In this document: positions 1-9,537 of the stretch, piece after piece | Numbering within the stretch: position 1 is the first letter of the stretch | Layout of the letters: each line of letters opens with the position of its first letter | Origin: Topomyia yanbarensis | Taxonomy: Eukaryota; Arthropoda; Insecta; Diptera; Culicidae | NCBI RefSeq assembly: GCF_030247195.1 | Contig: NC_080672.1 | Location: forward strand, 394,089,037 to 394,153,036 | Reading direction: 5' to 3' | DNA: 64,000 nucleotides | Notes under the pieces: model-generated | Seen by the model: the letters and a program-made list of their open reading frames with translations, nothing else | Database searches by the model: none | Told to the model about the DNA's origin: nothing | Translations under genes and position numbers: made by a program

Positions 1-306
1 CCTCCGGAACATCAAACTTGTGCTGGGCGGTGAAGAACAGTAGCCCCCGAAGCTGCCGAAAGTTCGTCTTGATGTAAGTCCTCATCATTCAGGATGAAAC
101 AATGAGACAACGGCTTCGTCAGCATCTGGGTGAACAGTTTCGACGCCCGTGACTTTTCCACGGTATTTTGCCGTTCTTAACCATTTGGAGCCTTCTGCAC
201 TTTGCACATAAGCAGTCCCTCCTGGTCCTTGGCTCTCTGGACGAGAAACTTGGATAGATTCAACTTTTTGGCTACAGCCCTGACCGATGCATTGGGATTC
301 CGCTTA
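1..306 (-). pseudogene. Tc1/mariner (ITmD37E-like) transposase fragment
   Basis: Read on the minus strand, this is the middle of a Tc1/mariner-type transposase, a DNA-binding and strand-transfer enzyme. The helix-turn-helix part reads KRNPNASVRAVAKKLNLSK, followed by VQRAKDQEGLL and CKVQKAPNG. A TAA stop then interrupts the frame. After it come KSRASKLFTQMLTKP and the region of the first catalytic aspartate (LNDED), and a one-base frame change leads to LLFFTAQHKFDVPE near the window edge. The wording matches my memory of mosquito ITmD37E transposases, but the subfamily is not certain. The gene is dead (one stop, one frameshift) and cut by the window start, so the C-terminal DDE part cannot be seen. 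Confidence 0.75.
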
Positions 307-602
307 AATTCATGTGATACTTAATATCCATTCTGACTGCATTTCACCTTCCCTTTGATACTGACTTTGGTAGTAACGTTTAATCACACAACTGCACGAT
401 TCCGAGTTGTTTTCCGACGTCCTGATGAGACGAACATTTTTTTCCAATTTTTGAAAAATTGACATTGACCTAAATACAGTATAAACAATACATTCAATAC
501 TATTTCTACCCAACTTTTCAATAAAAAATACCAAATGGGTTAATTTCGACAGCGTTTTTCCCACGATGCAGTTTGATGTGGGACACCTTTTAGAAGAGCT
601 TC
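307..602 (-). mobile_element. Non-coding end of the mariner-like element
   Basis: This stretch follows the transposase fragment on its 5' side. Its part at about 475-595 resembles 30480-30590: both contain a CTTCTACCCAA/ACCCAAATGGGTTA-like segment followed by ACAGCGTTTTT and a GATGCA(A/G)TTTGA motif. It is therefore a dispersed element end rather than unique DNA. A 106-codon minus frame here has no recognisable protein. It joins a truncated composite-retroposon copy at about 603. Confidence 0.5.
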
Positions 603-1645
603 TCCCCATATCACTACATTTCTCGGTCATGTCGCCATGGAACGTGTTGTCTAGTGGATATGAGTGACATTATTGTGATATTATTGGTCCAACTGAAGGC
701 ATGAGTAGGCTGCGAGGATAGGGACATCCGATTAATGATCGCGCGAACGGTGGGTTAATATTGGAGACCGCGTTTGTGACCTTATAAGTACTTAAACGTA
801 CACTTAATTGCTAGAGTGTTTTAATGTTGGCGAGGTCGCGAGCGTACGTATGTGTGGAAGTAATCGAATGCTCGTGTTTGTGACGAGGTATGTGTTATCG
901 CAAGAGCCACGAGCGTTTGTATGTTTGGATTGAGAGAGATTGTGAGTGTTAGTATGAATCTAATTTAGGATATAGTAATGAAAGGAAAAATAACATGTCA
1001 AATGAAGAAAAAACATGCAGAGATTAATTAGTAGTGTAAATTGGCCGATATTATTTTTGGTATAAATGAGTAGTAGAAAAGCCAAACCAATAGAAACACA
1101 ACAAAAACAGATTAATTAAGTAGAAGAAAAGAGCACACGTAACATCCAGTCAAACTACTTGAACTCGTCTAAATACCAGCAAATGATATTTATTTACCAT
1201 TAACGATAATTACATTCTGTTAGAATTTTATCGTGCTAAGCTGACCGGGAATAGATGTTCCACGTGCGTCGGTAAATTAAACGTTCCTTAATTTATCCAA
1301 CCCGATTGTTCAGAATGAATCGAACCGAATGCACGGATTGGACACCGGAAAAAAGTAACCAGCAAATGCTAGGAAGGTAAAAAAATTGCACGCGAAGTAA
1401 TAAATTACCCAGTATTCTATCATATACGCCAGTTCTAGTTGATCGTTAGTTTGGGATGGCGTAAAAAATACAAACATTAAGAAGGCCCGTAAGCCTTCTC
1501 GATCTGCTCGATGCACCACTATCGAGGTGTAATGCAATAACCATCTTAAAGCTATTGCCTGTCAAAGGTCACTTTATCACTGATGAGTGAAATATGATGA
1601 TGTTTGCAATACCGCCAAACCTATCAACCTAGGGGAGGGGAAAAT
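603..1645 (-). mobile_element. Composite retroposon, 5' half, minus strand
   Basis: The reverse complement begins near 1645 with a CCCTCCCCTAGGTTG head and a GGCGGTATTGCAAACATCATC stretch. It continues through CACCTCGATAGTGGTGCATCG and a segment collinear with 51480-51950 (for example TTTACCGACGCACGTG and GGTAAATA). It ends at 603-660 in the body motif CCATGGCGACATGACCG. The head matches the start of the complete copies at 10754 and 46476, and the interior matches the long copy at 50963. The 3' half and A-tail are missing; the break falls at the border with the mariner-like element. Confidence 0.7.
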
Positions 1646-1770
1646 ATTGTACAGCCGCCATCTTGTGACAAAATTACTCGAAAAAACTGTTTTTTTTTGT
1701 GTGCTTCACCACTAGTATTACGAAACCCATTTAACAAGGTCTCGATTCCCGGATTTTAGAGCCTAAAAAT

Positions 1771-1845
1771 AAGAAGGACTTTTGAATATTGGCCGACGTT
1801 TCGGCCATTGGTTGTGGCCTTTTTCAGGGGACACTGTAACATTTA
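1771..1845 (-). ncRNA. Penelope-type hammerhead ribozyme remnant
   Basis: On the minus strand the order is CTGAAAA (1827-1821), then a GGCC...GGCC hairpin (1819-1803), then GAAAC followed directly by GTC (1802-1795). The contiguous GAAACGTC with a stem II of the GGCC type is the layout known from hammerheads in the terminal repeats of Penelope-like elements, which have a minimal stem III and act as dimers. The catalytic box should read CUGAUGA, so the UG-to-AA change predicts an inactive copy. The neighbouring sequence (about 1740-1960) is probably decayed Penelope terminal repeat, but I see no reverse transcriptase. Confidence 0.45.
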
Positions 1846-1849
1846 TTCA

Positions 1850-2640
1850 TATGTAAAAATTGTTATCATGTTTTCCCTAATAATTTTGACTTTAAATTTG
1901 TGTGTCATAGTAACTTCGGCAAGTAATAATCTGATATTGTAGGAATCTCTCAGTAGCAGTATTCAGTATTGACTAGTCTCATAGTAAAAAGAATCAGAGT
2001 AGCAAGTTAATTCAGTTTTGACAACCTGATATGCCAATACTGTGTACGTATGCTTTTGCTACGTCGCAGTACTACCCAGCTGAAATCGTGTGATCTGCAA
2101 TATACAGAAAATCTTCAGTGCCACGCGACTCATCCTTTTGTGTTATTAATGTGGTTTCTCGGTTGTAAAATTGTGGCACCATTATATATTTTCCCTCCAT
2201 CCTTAACCCCCACCAACCGGAACGACCGACAGTCCGGAATAGAAGATGACAACAATCGGGGAAACGGATGACAGATAAAGATACTACGTGTTTTCGATGG
2301 GGATGCCGGTGGCGCCACTCCGAAGGAGATTATTATCCAAGTCACGATTCTTCCGCATTGGTGCTTGCGTAGTTTTTTTTCCGTTTTTGCAGAAGTCCTC
2401 CGATTATTAATCACAACTGACAACGGCCCCCGTATGTTCATTCGGAGTTTAAAGCAAGCTTGCAGACAGCTCAAGTATTTGCTTAATCAGCATTCTTCTC
2501 GGAAACAGACGGGCACCCGGACCGGTGAAGTCATCAATAACCGTAGAAATTAAATTTTGACCAGAATTGGAATAGTCACCGATGACTCTGGTCAAAAACA
2601 GTCAGGCTTTAGAACGGCGTATAAGGTGTGGCAAATGAGT
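1850..2640. other. No gene seen; unassigned DNA
   Basis: I find no recognisable protein, RNA or repeat family here. Reading frames of 60-115 codons on both strands (2050-2271 plus, 2130-2474 minus, 2365-2553 plus) overlap each other and show no domain. Confidence 0.4.
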
Positions 2641-2663
2641 GTTGTCACGAGCTCCAGTGTTCA

Positions 2664-2758
2664 AGATAAGTGAACGGCACCCTTTTTGGCGTTGCCAGCA
2701 CCACCTTATCACTAATCCGCCCTTATCAATCGGCGAGCATGTGTCGGCTTGCGATAAG
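2664..2758. promoter_or_regulatory. Cluster of four GATA-type sites
   Basis: Four copies of the GATA-factor core GATAAG or its complement CTTATC lie within 95 bases: AGATAAG at 2664-2670, CTTATC at 2705-2710 and 2722-2727, and GATAAG at 2753-2758. Two lie in each orientation. Such clustering is typical of insect enhancers bound by GATA factors, but no promoter or gene can be tied to it in this window. Confidence 0.3.
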
Positions 2759-2759
2759 A

Positions 2760-3976
2760 ACTATGCCGTTCGTTAAGAACCCCGAACGATCGAAAATTTG
2801 CCTGGAAAGCTTCACACCAGCAACAGCAGCAGCGACGTATACCAGGCAAACAGAACCTAAGAGGTGAAGAATTTGTGTAGGTGGTGAACGAATGATTCGA
2901 ATGATTCTATATTTATGCACAAATCGAGACGAATAAATTTGTCCAACCTGATTGGAACTAAAGAAGCTGAACGCTCCGAACAAGTGTTACGAGTTTCCAT
3001 CCCCGGGGTGGAGTGTGGGTTCTCAAACATGGCTGGTCAACATTTTCTTAGTTGGTCCCCCAGTCGTTATTTGTTTGTTTTTCTCATCCATCGCAAAACG
3101 GCGGAGCAAAAAAAAATGCTAAATGGATGAGAAAGTATATTTTGAAGGGTTCTCGGATGGTCTCGTTTGTTGCTTGGAAGTAAATTTTACGAATCGAGAT
3201 TTGGGTCATTTTAATGAAGCTCGTTAACTACGCTCTGTTCGAAAATCGAAATAGTGAAATGGCATGGAAATATTTCAACAATGCTGCTCTCACCGCACAT
3301 TTCGATAGCGAAATACAACCCAATTCACGCGAATATCCGTCGAAAATCGCTGGCCCCCGCTCCAGCCCGGCTGTAAACAATATTAAAATTCCACGCTAAA
3401 GCGGAGTCGGATTTGGCGCGCCGTTTGAATGGGTACCTCTTTCCAATCTTCGGAAAGGTAAACTTGCTTATACACACACACGTATCGCAAACTGCTGCCG
3501 GAGGTACTCAAATCTGTTGACTTTTCTCCAATGAGGAAAGCTATACAATCATTTGTTGCACGCGATTTTTTTCGTGATCATAATAAGAAATTCTTGACCG
3601 AAGCACAAAAAAATTCTTGACCGAAGCACAAATTTCAATATGGCATCACTGCTTCAAGCCTAAAGTGGTTTTAAAACAATGCTTATCCCCAAGGCAGCAA
3701 CTTAACTTATTAAATGATAAATTCAAACTGAAAAATGTTTGAACTTGAAATCAAAAGAACTGTATTTAATCCTAGATATCATATTCGTAATATTTGCGCA
3801 GTTTCTTCGAATATCCGCTCAATATGGAACTAGATTCGTCTTCTGATGGTAAGATTAGCTGATATTGTTGTGAAAACATGGTTGAGATCATATAGCAAAT
3901 TGTTGGCAATACACTCCTCGTTAATGCTGCCAAATGGTGAAGTGATTTAATGAGTTTCCCACATAGATTTCAATAT
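2760..3976. other. No gene seen; small tandem duplication
   Basis: This DNA is apparently non-repetitive. At 3589-3633 a ~22-bp unit containing TTCTTGACCGAAGCACAAA occurs twice in a row, probably a replication-slippage duplication. Frames of about 60-70 codons (2915-3130, 3214-3399) show no recognisable domain. Confidence 0.4.
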
Positions 3977-4328
3977 GGGATGATCCATAAATGACGTAGC
4001 AGTTTTTGAGTGATTTTTAACACCCCCCTCCCCCATCGTAGTATTTCGTCACAAAATTCTCTATACCCCCCTAATAATTACGTAGCTTGACGGTAACCCT
4101 CACCCCCCTCGTTGTCCCCGTAAATTTTTTTTTAAAAAAATCAAAAACGATGTTAGTTAGATGAAACGGGTAAGATTGTCGTGACACCAGGTCATCCCCT
4201 ATTCCCCTTTAAAAAGCTACGTAGCATGACATGACATGACCCCATACCCCCCCTGTCGTCACACATCATCATAAAATACAAAACTCCCCCCTCCCCCATA
4301 TAATGCTACGTCATTTATGGATGGTCCC
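3977..4328. mobile_element. MITE family M2, copy 1
   Basis: A 352-bp element with terminal inverted repeats: the left end starts GGGATGATCCATAAATGACG and the right end closes with GCTACGTCATTTATGGATGG then TCCC. Subterminal runs of CCCC(C/T) on both sides add to the symmetry. A second copy lies at 15025-15347. No coding capacity is seen. The DNA-transposon superfamily is unresolved. Confidence 0.75.
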
Positions 4329-4577
4329 TGTGATAATATGTTTCACTGGTTCGAGAAATCCATTTACTTTTTTATTTCCATTCTTTGGAACATGAGCTGT
4401 TTTTTGACAACTTTAATTTGTTAATTCTTTTTTTAACCCCTAACTCATATTTATTAATTACTTCCTATGTCAATTGATGCTCCGTAAGAGTATATTCTTT
4501 TCTTGAGAGCAGCTCTGTAGACTTATAGTTTATAGGTTTTATAGCTTCTTGTTTTTTTTTGAATTGGCAAGCCTTTA
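4329..4577. other. No gene seen
   Basis: A+T-rich spacer between MITE M2 and the 3.5-kb TIR element, with nothing recognisable in it. Confidence 0.4.
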
Positions 4578-4962
4578 TACTGCCGTTCTACGCCCAATTG
4601 TCCCATGTTGCAAAACTGGCAACTGAGAAAAACGCGATTGAAGATGAAAATTGTATTAGCCATCTGGAGGGATACGGTGTAACAAATAAAGCTTTATTGT
4701 CCAAAATTGCGTTCATGGCAATCGTTTTCATTATAATCAGTCCAAATTTTTATTATAGAGATTCAATTAACGTTAGTTTTTAAGAAAAATGTTAAGTGGG
4801 ACTGTTATGCCGAGAAATCGAGCGGAAACCGGAAAGTTCTACGCATATCAGTCCCATAACGATCTATGTAAATGATGCTCATAACTCATTTTTTTACCAA
4901 AGTGTATGTCGTGAGTTTTTCTGTTACTCGGGAGATTTGTTGCTCTATCAAAATTGGACATA

Positions 4963-5280
4963 GGGTAAAGTACCTATTTTTACACTATTTAGAAGGGTAC
5001 CTCATAAGATCATTAATTACTCTGCCTACACTCGATGGAGTGCATTAATTTGCCATTCACAACCTTGCTTCGTTCTTAAGAACCAATCTAATAACACAAA
5101 TGGCCTAAAAACGATGAAATGCTAGTGTTTGATCGCAACTAAAGTTCCAATCGAGTGCTCCAATTGTCGCCCTACCATTTGATCCAATTTGTTGAACAAA
5201 GATAGCAAACGCTGCACTAACCAACGGCTTCAAATGGGTAGCGTGATAATAGAAACATTGCGAAAATAGGCTCATTATCC
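4963..5280. mobile_element. MITE family M1, copy a
   Basis: 318 bp flanked by TA (4961-4962, 5281-5282). The left end reads GGGTAAAGTACCTATTTTTA and the right end AAAATAGGCTCATTATCC, imperfect inverted repeats. It shares long interior segments with 21970-22288 and 29789-30107, for example CCAACGGCTTCAAATGGGTA and AGCGTGATAATAGAAACAT. It has no coding capacity and looks like a Tc1/mariner-type MITE. It is inserted in the 3.5-kb TIR element. Confidence 0.8.
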
Positions 5281-5899
5281 TAGATGCGTTCGCCATGTTA
5301 TGCAAGCGACGATAGTAATGAAGAGCTTTACAGGATGGTTCTCACTGCTGTGATTAATATTGCCACTGCCATTTTTAATGATCCTGTATATTTCCATCAA
5401 TTGTTTCAGTGCCCGACATCTAGCGTAATGTACTTCTTAACTAAACGCTACGTAATTATTTTTTTATTGCGCACTTTTTTGGGATTTTCATTAGTGGGAC
5501 AATTATGCGTAGAATATGGGACAAACAGACTTGGTATTTTTTCACGAAGTCTTCGAACAAACTTTATGATTTGGATGTGTTTTCTGAAAATATACATCAA
5601 AAAGGACTGTTTGCACTGAAAACCATTCGATGAAAATAATAACAAAACAAATTCTTGTTTTCCTAATTAGTTGATTTTAACAGAAAAATGAAAAACGTAA
5701 CTAAATTTTCTCTTAATTTTGCGAGATTCTCAAATAATAGTTATTGAAAATTATTATTGATTTTGATTCAAGACGCACATCATACGAAATGACAGCAAAG
5801 TAGCCAACATGCACAGCGTGTAGTCGACTCCTGTACGAGACTGATGTGTTTTTTCGCCGTGCCTTCATAATTGTGCAATTTGCGCTAATATTAAGTGAT

Positions 5900-7020
5900 C
5901 GAAGTGAAGCCATAAGTCATTCGGGAAATATTGTTAAATTGTCAGTTGCAAGAAGTTGTTTTGTAGAGATCTTTTCAGCGTAAAACCGAAAAAAGAATCA
6001 TTTGCAACCTTTGCCTCTACTAGCCTATTATAGACAATAGGAACGAACCACTTCTCTCTACCAAAGCCGCCGAGATGATTTGCAGAAAATGCGCCGTATG
6101 TATTACACCGGTCGAGCACAGTATTGCGTGTGGTGGTTTCTGCTCAGACCGATACCATGCTGAATGTGTTGCGTTAAGTATCTCAGAAGTGACGAGTTGT
6201 AATAAGCATCGCAATATTCACTGGATGTGCACACCATGTACCGATATTTTGAGCGATGTTTGTCATATCCAAGCGTTTCGTGATAAGCGTGAACTGCTGT
6301 CCGACGCTGCTGCGATTATTCCTATTCGTGCCCCTTCTATTGCTTTTCATGCACAATCCCAGACGGAAGATTCAGCAGTGCTCGAAGAGGTTTGTAAATT
6401 AAAAAAGCAAATTGAAGATATTCAACAAACTGTAGCTGTAATTTCCCGCTCGCACACTGATCTACGCACACGAGAGGACTCTTTTTCCGTTCAATCATCT
6501 CCTTTATCTTCGACGAGACTGCTGCAAGGCACTGGAAATGGATCTAACTATGGCCACTCATCAATGTCAAGTCCTTCTTTATGTTGGTTATTCTTTACAA
6601 GAGTCAAAAATTCTACGAGCGAAACAGATATCTCCAATATGGTTGCTGCCGCACTTGGACCTACCGCAGTAGTAGTGAAAAAGTTAGTGCCAGATTGGAA
6701 GGAAGAAACTTTGATGCCTTTTATTTCGTTCAAAGTGGGAATAGACGCTAAACTAAAACAAATCGCACTACGCCCATCAACCTGGCCACGGGGAATTTGT
6801 TTTCGCGAATTTCACGATCAATATGGAGTGTGGAGTCCGAACGATGTACGCTAAAACAAATGTGATATGTAATTACCAATTTTGTAAACTATTCCGTAGA
6901 GTTAACCGTTATATATTGTTTGTTTTGTGCGCCTTTGTTAAATAATATTAAGTTTGAGTTCTATATTTTAAGTTGTAATCTGTATGCGCTTGTCGCAAAG
7001 ATGAAAATAAATAAATATTA
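5900..7020 (+). mobile_element. ORF1-only LINE (half-LINE)
   Basis: The unit consists of a leader, one intact PHD-finger ORF1 (6075-6854), about 165 bp of 3' UTR and a tail at about 7005-7018 of the form (AAAT)n, typical of LINE ends. The usual second gene with endonuclease and reverse transcriptase is absent, so the copy would depend on enzymes made elsewhere. The 5' border is not defined: I could not find target-site duplications, and about 5750-5940 is only a plausible range. The sequence returns to the surrounding TIR element before 8062. Confidence 0.45.
6075..6854 (+). CDS. Non-LTR retrotransposon ORF1 with PHD finger
   Basis: A 259-codon intact frame starts at the ATG after GCCGCCGAG and ends TAA. 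Residues 6-55 form a PHD-type zinc finger: C6-x2-C9, C19-x3-C23, H28-x2-C31 and C52-x2-C55. A short helical segment follows at about 110-125 (LEEVCKLKKQIEDIQQTVAV), likely a coiled coil, then a Ser-rich linker. The C-terminal domain (about 175-250) includes WLFFTRVKNSTSETDISNMV, VVVKKLVPDWKEE, PFISFKVGI and WPRGICFREF. This PHD plus FTR/FVSFKVG layout is what I know from ORF1 proteins of CR1-like mosquito LINEs, which bind element RNA. No reverse-transcriptase gene follows. An intact frame amid decayed repeats suggests a fairly young insertion. Confidence 0.8.
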   Translation: MICRKCAVCITPVEHSIACGGFCSDRYHAECVALSISEVTSCNKHRNIHWMCTPCTDILSDVCHIQAFRDKRELLSDAAAIIPIRAPSIAFHAQSQTEDSAVLEEVCKLKKQIEDIQQTVAVISRSHTDLRTREDSFSVQSSPLSSTRLLQGTGNGSNYGHSSMSSPSLCWLFFTRVKNSTSETDISNMVAAALGPTAVVVKKLVPDWKEETLMPFISFKVGIDAKLKQIALRPSTWPRGICFREFHDQYGVWSPNDVR

Positions 7021-8061
7021 ACTGGAATACATCAAGGTAGCGACAGTATATTCATACACGCTGGGCATAACGGTTATGCAGGTAGGTACTTGTCTCAGCT
7101 TGGAAAGCTTGTTTTAGCGCGGACGCAACTACCTGAACCAGTACACAAAAATCAGAAATTCAACTGACTTCATTTTGGTTTTACCTAGTTTTTCTTTAAA
7201 AATATTTCAATACAGGAATGATTTTGATTGACATTTTTTTCAATACATGTATACTGAAAGTTGAAAGTATTGTCGAAGTTTGCAAAATCATTCTATTTCG
7301 GATTTAGTCGATTATATAGTAAAATTTCAATTATTAACAAATGTAATATGTAATATGCAATACGATAATTATTTTTCATCTTTTGAGATTCCAAACTAGA
7401 TCTGGAATAAGTATGAAGTTTTTTTGTAGTGCTGGCTGACTAAATAGAAAAGAAATAAAAATTATTCCTTTCATCTAAAATTGAAATCATCAATCAATTA
7501 CCAACAATCCTTAAATAGCTTTGGTTATTTCGTCGCATTTAAGAGTGCAGTTTATAAAAAGATAACATTATGAGAAACATAACTCTATATTATATTTACG
7601 TGTGGATTACTGGCATACGGAGTATTTCAACAATTTAATTCCATACCTTCATCCGTCGGTCGGTGAAACAAAACGTTTGAAATATCGTATGTTGTATTTT
7701 ACGATGAAGCAGTTTAATTCAACAATGAGATTAGTTGAATTCCAATCGTTTGTGTCTTGGCTGAAAAGGTAGTGTAACGACATATGCAATTGTATTTGAA
7801 CTAAAACAAGCGTTACAAGCTGAGACAAGCTTTTCAAGCTTTAGCTCAGGTAGGCTTTTTAAGTTTTGTGCTAGGCTGAAACGTTCATGTCCAGACTGAA
7901 ACTGACAGCTTCAAACCAACAACGTTGGATTATTGTTTTCAACAAAAATTTAGTTCGCCCAAATATTAACTAGACGAAACCAAAAACTCAACTAATTTTT
8001 TAGTTGAAATTGTGATGAATCGGTTTTCCGTGTGGTTAAAAAAAGTGAAAATGACCAAAAA
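7021..8061. other. Interior of the 3.5-kb TIR element
   Basis: A+T-rich, with no recognisable gene. The segments near 7090-7120 (TTGTCTCAGCTTGGAAAGCT) and 7808-7840 (AAGCTGAGACAAGC) are partly complementary, giving an inner inverted repeat around the insertion. Confidence 0.4.
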
Positions 8062-8186
8062 GCAACATGGGACAATTATGCGTAGAACGGCAGTATACAT
8101 CTCATACTAGACCTTCTATTGAATATTTTGATATTGGTTATCTACTCTTTTAATAGTAAACTGTTCTTCACATGTATTTATCTACA

Positions 8187-8375
8187 CTCAGATTTTTTAC
8201 GCGGTTTTTCTGAGCGGTTTTTTACGCAGTTTTTCTGAGCGGTTTTTTCGCGGATTCCGCGTAAAAAACGCGTTAATTGAAAAATCCGCGTAAAAAACCG
8301 CGTTAATTCGAAAATCCGCGTTAATTCTGAAATCCGCGTAAAAAACCACCGTAATTCGTACATCCGCGTAAAAGA
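8187..8375. repeat. Minisatellite with CCGCGTAAAAAACCGCG units
   Basis: Degenerate tandem units of roughly 30 bp combine AAATCCGCGTAAAAAACC and GCGTTAATTCGA; the first part is present in inverted form (ACGCGGTTTTTCTGAGCGG). A 69-codon minus frame here is only the translation of the repeat. Confidence 0.7.
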
Positions 8376-8487
8376 AACTCTCAGCAAAAGACCTAAAAAA
8401 TTATTTCTGGAAGTTTTTTTTGCGCGAATTTCGTAAAAATATTTTAAATCTTTTTGAATGCAGATTGTCGGAAAGATGGTGAATACG

Positions 8488-8760
8488 GGTCTGGAAGACT
8501 CCTTACGGCCCGAGCCTCAGCAATATGGACAAACGGTCTTGACGAGTACGTGCCAGAAATTGATTTTTGACACCATTTTGAAATCCAAGATGACGACTTC
8601 CGGTTTAGTGGATTGGGTTATAGCGAATTTTGCAAAACCGAAAGTCGCCATCTTGGATTTCAAAATGGCGTCAAAAATTAATTTCTGGCACCTACTCGTC
8701 AAGACCGCTCCGAAAATACCGAAATTGTTAAGGTGCGGGCCATAAGGAGTCTTCCAGACC
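8488..8760. mobile_element. 273-bp fold-back element
   Basis: The outer arms GGTCTGGAAGACTCCTTACG (8488 on) and its near reverse complement ending at 8760 are matched by inner arms. GACGAGTACGTGCCAGAAAT and AAATCCAAGATG on the left pair with CATCTTGGATTTCAAAATGG and TTCTGGCACCTACTCGTC on the right. The result is a largely self-complementary, non-coding element. Related text with CCAAGATGGCG(A)TTTCCGGTT occurs at about 53570-53800. Confidence 0.7.
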
Positions 8761-8847
8761 GTCTCATCATCTTCCAGACCCGATATGCATTTTCAAATTC
8801 GCAAAGTGTTTACGGTTAAGTGTACGGCAACAAATTGGTATACTATG

Positions 8848-8922
8848 TTGCGTTTCGGCTTCGCCTCATCAGAAACCGACACTAACACATTGTCGGAATA
8901 GATTAGCGCCGGCTTGACGCAA
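8848..8922 (-). ncRNA. Hammerhead ribozyme, type III order, copy 1
   Basis: Minus-strand order: stem III strand TTGCG, whose last G starts the cleavage triplet GUC (8918-8916), with predicted cleavage after C8916. Stem I follows as a 14-bp hairpin (8915-8902 with 8886-8873, four G-U pairs) and a 15-nt loop. Then come CUGAUGA (8872-8866), stem II GGC-GAA-GCC (8865-8857), GAAA (8856-8853) and the stem III partner CGCAA (8852-8848). Every conserved core nucleotide of the hammerhead family is present. The small GAA-capped stem II and 5-bp stem III are minimal, so activity as a monomer may be weak. Self-cleavage is inferred, not shown. Confidence 0.8.
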
Positions 8923-9191
8923 ATCCCTTAAAACTAAAACACACTATGTGTTTCAATCAAACGACTGATCAAACGTGATGTCCCGTTCGAGCAGAAGTTC
9001 TGTTTATGCCGATGAGACACAAGTGAAGCCGAAACTTGTCTTGGCTTAGCAGGCCTATGCAAAAGCACTATGCTATATTTCACCCTAAGGAGGAAAATTT
9101 GGTAAAAACCAAAATTTCTCACTAGGGTGAAAATTTGTTGGTAAAAACCAGTCTTTGTACAGGAGGGCACAAATCCTTATTTCATACTATG

Positions 9192-9266
9192 TTGCGTTTC
9201 GGCTTCGCCTCATCAGAAACCGACACTAACACATTGTCGGAATAGATTAGCTCCGGCTTGACGCAA
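9192..9266 (-). ncRNA. Hammerhead ribozyme, type III order, copy 2
   Basis: This has the same structure as the copy 344 bp away: TTGCG with GUC (9262-9260), stem I hairpin, CUGAUGA (9216-9210), GGC-GAA-GCC, GAAA and CGCAA. The only change is C-to-A at the eighth base of stem I, which makes one mismatch. All core bases are kept. Confidence 0.78.
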
Positions 9267-9400
9267 ATCCCTTAAAACTAAAACACACTATGTGTTTCAA
9301 TCAAACGACTGATAGACTGGTTTTTACCAACAAATTTTCACCCTAGTGAGAAATTTTGGTTTTTACCAAATTTTCCTCCTTAGGGTGAAATATAGCATAG

Positions 9401-9537
9401 AACAAATTGGTAGTTTTCGAATCGTTTCGCTGTATATGTTGGTGCTCGTTTACGTTTACGTACACCAGCGTCGCCGACGTCCAAATAACCATCCAACAAA
9501 CGTCCATTATTGGACCCGTGTTGAACGATTTTCAAAC
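9401..9537. other. Short spacer
   Basis: Sequence between two hammerhead-bearing repeats. It contains an alternating GTTTACGTTTACGTACACC stretch, and nothing else is recognised. Confidence 0.3.

Larger units (their letters stand above)
4580..8093. mobile_element. 3.5-kb TIR element with nested insertions
   Basis: The ends are 32-bp inverted repeats with two mismatches: left CTGCCGTTCTACGCCCAATT (4580 on) and right 8062-8093, ending GTAGAACGGCAG. TA dinucleotides flank both (4578-4579, 8094-8095), as expected for Tc1/mariner-superfamily target duplications. The inner motif GTGGGACAATTATGCG recurs near 5493, and a related form occurs near 4796. A MITE (4963-5280) and an ORF1-only LINE (about 5900-7020) are nested inside. 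I could not recognise a transposase, so this is either a non-autonomous copy or one decayed beyond recognition. Confidence 0.65.
8840..9400 (-). mobile_element. Retrozyme-like tandem unit with two hammerheads
   Basis: Two 130-bp direct repeats (8840-8969 and 9184-9313) differ at a single base and lie 344 bp apart, head to tail. Each holds a complete hammerhead on the minus strand. Between them is a ~214-bp spacer containing GTGATGTCCCG and GCTATATTTCACCC. The segment 9068-9154 recurs exactly inverted at 9314-9400 (87 bp), so the second unit is cut by a fold-back. Tandem ~350-bp monomers with one hammerhead each are the hallmark of retrozymes, non-coding retroelements that spread through circular RNA. 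No protein frame is seen. The neighbouring units at 9538-9945 and 18130-18365 belong to the same family. Confidence 0.65.

Noticed and set aside
8178..8387. 69-codon minus frame with repeated TRIFELTRF-type text
   Set aside because: It is a product of the ~30-bp minisatellite, not a gene.
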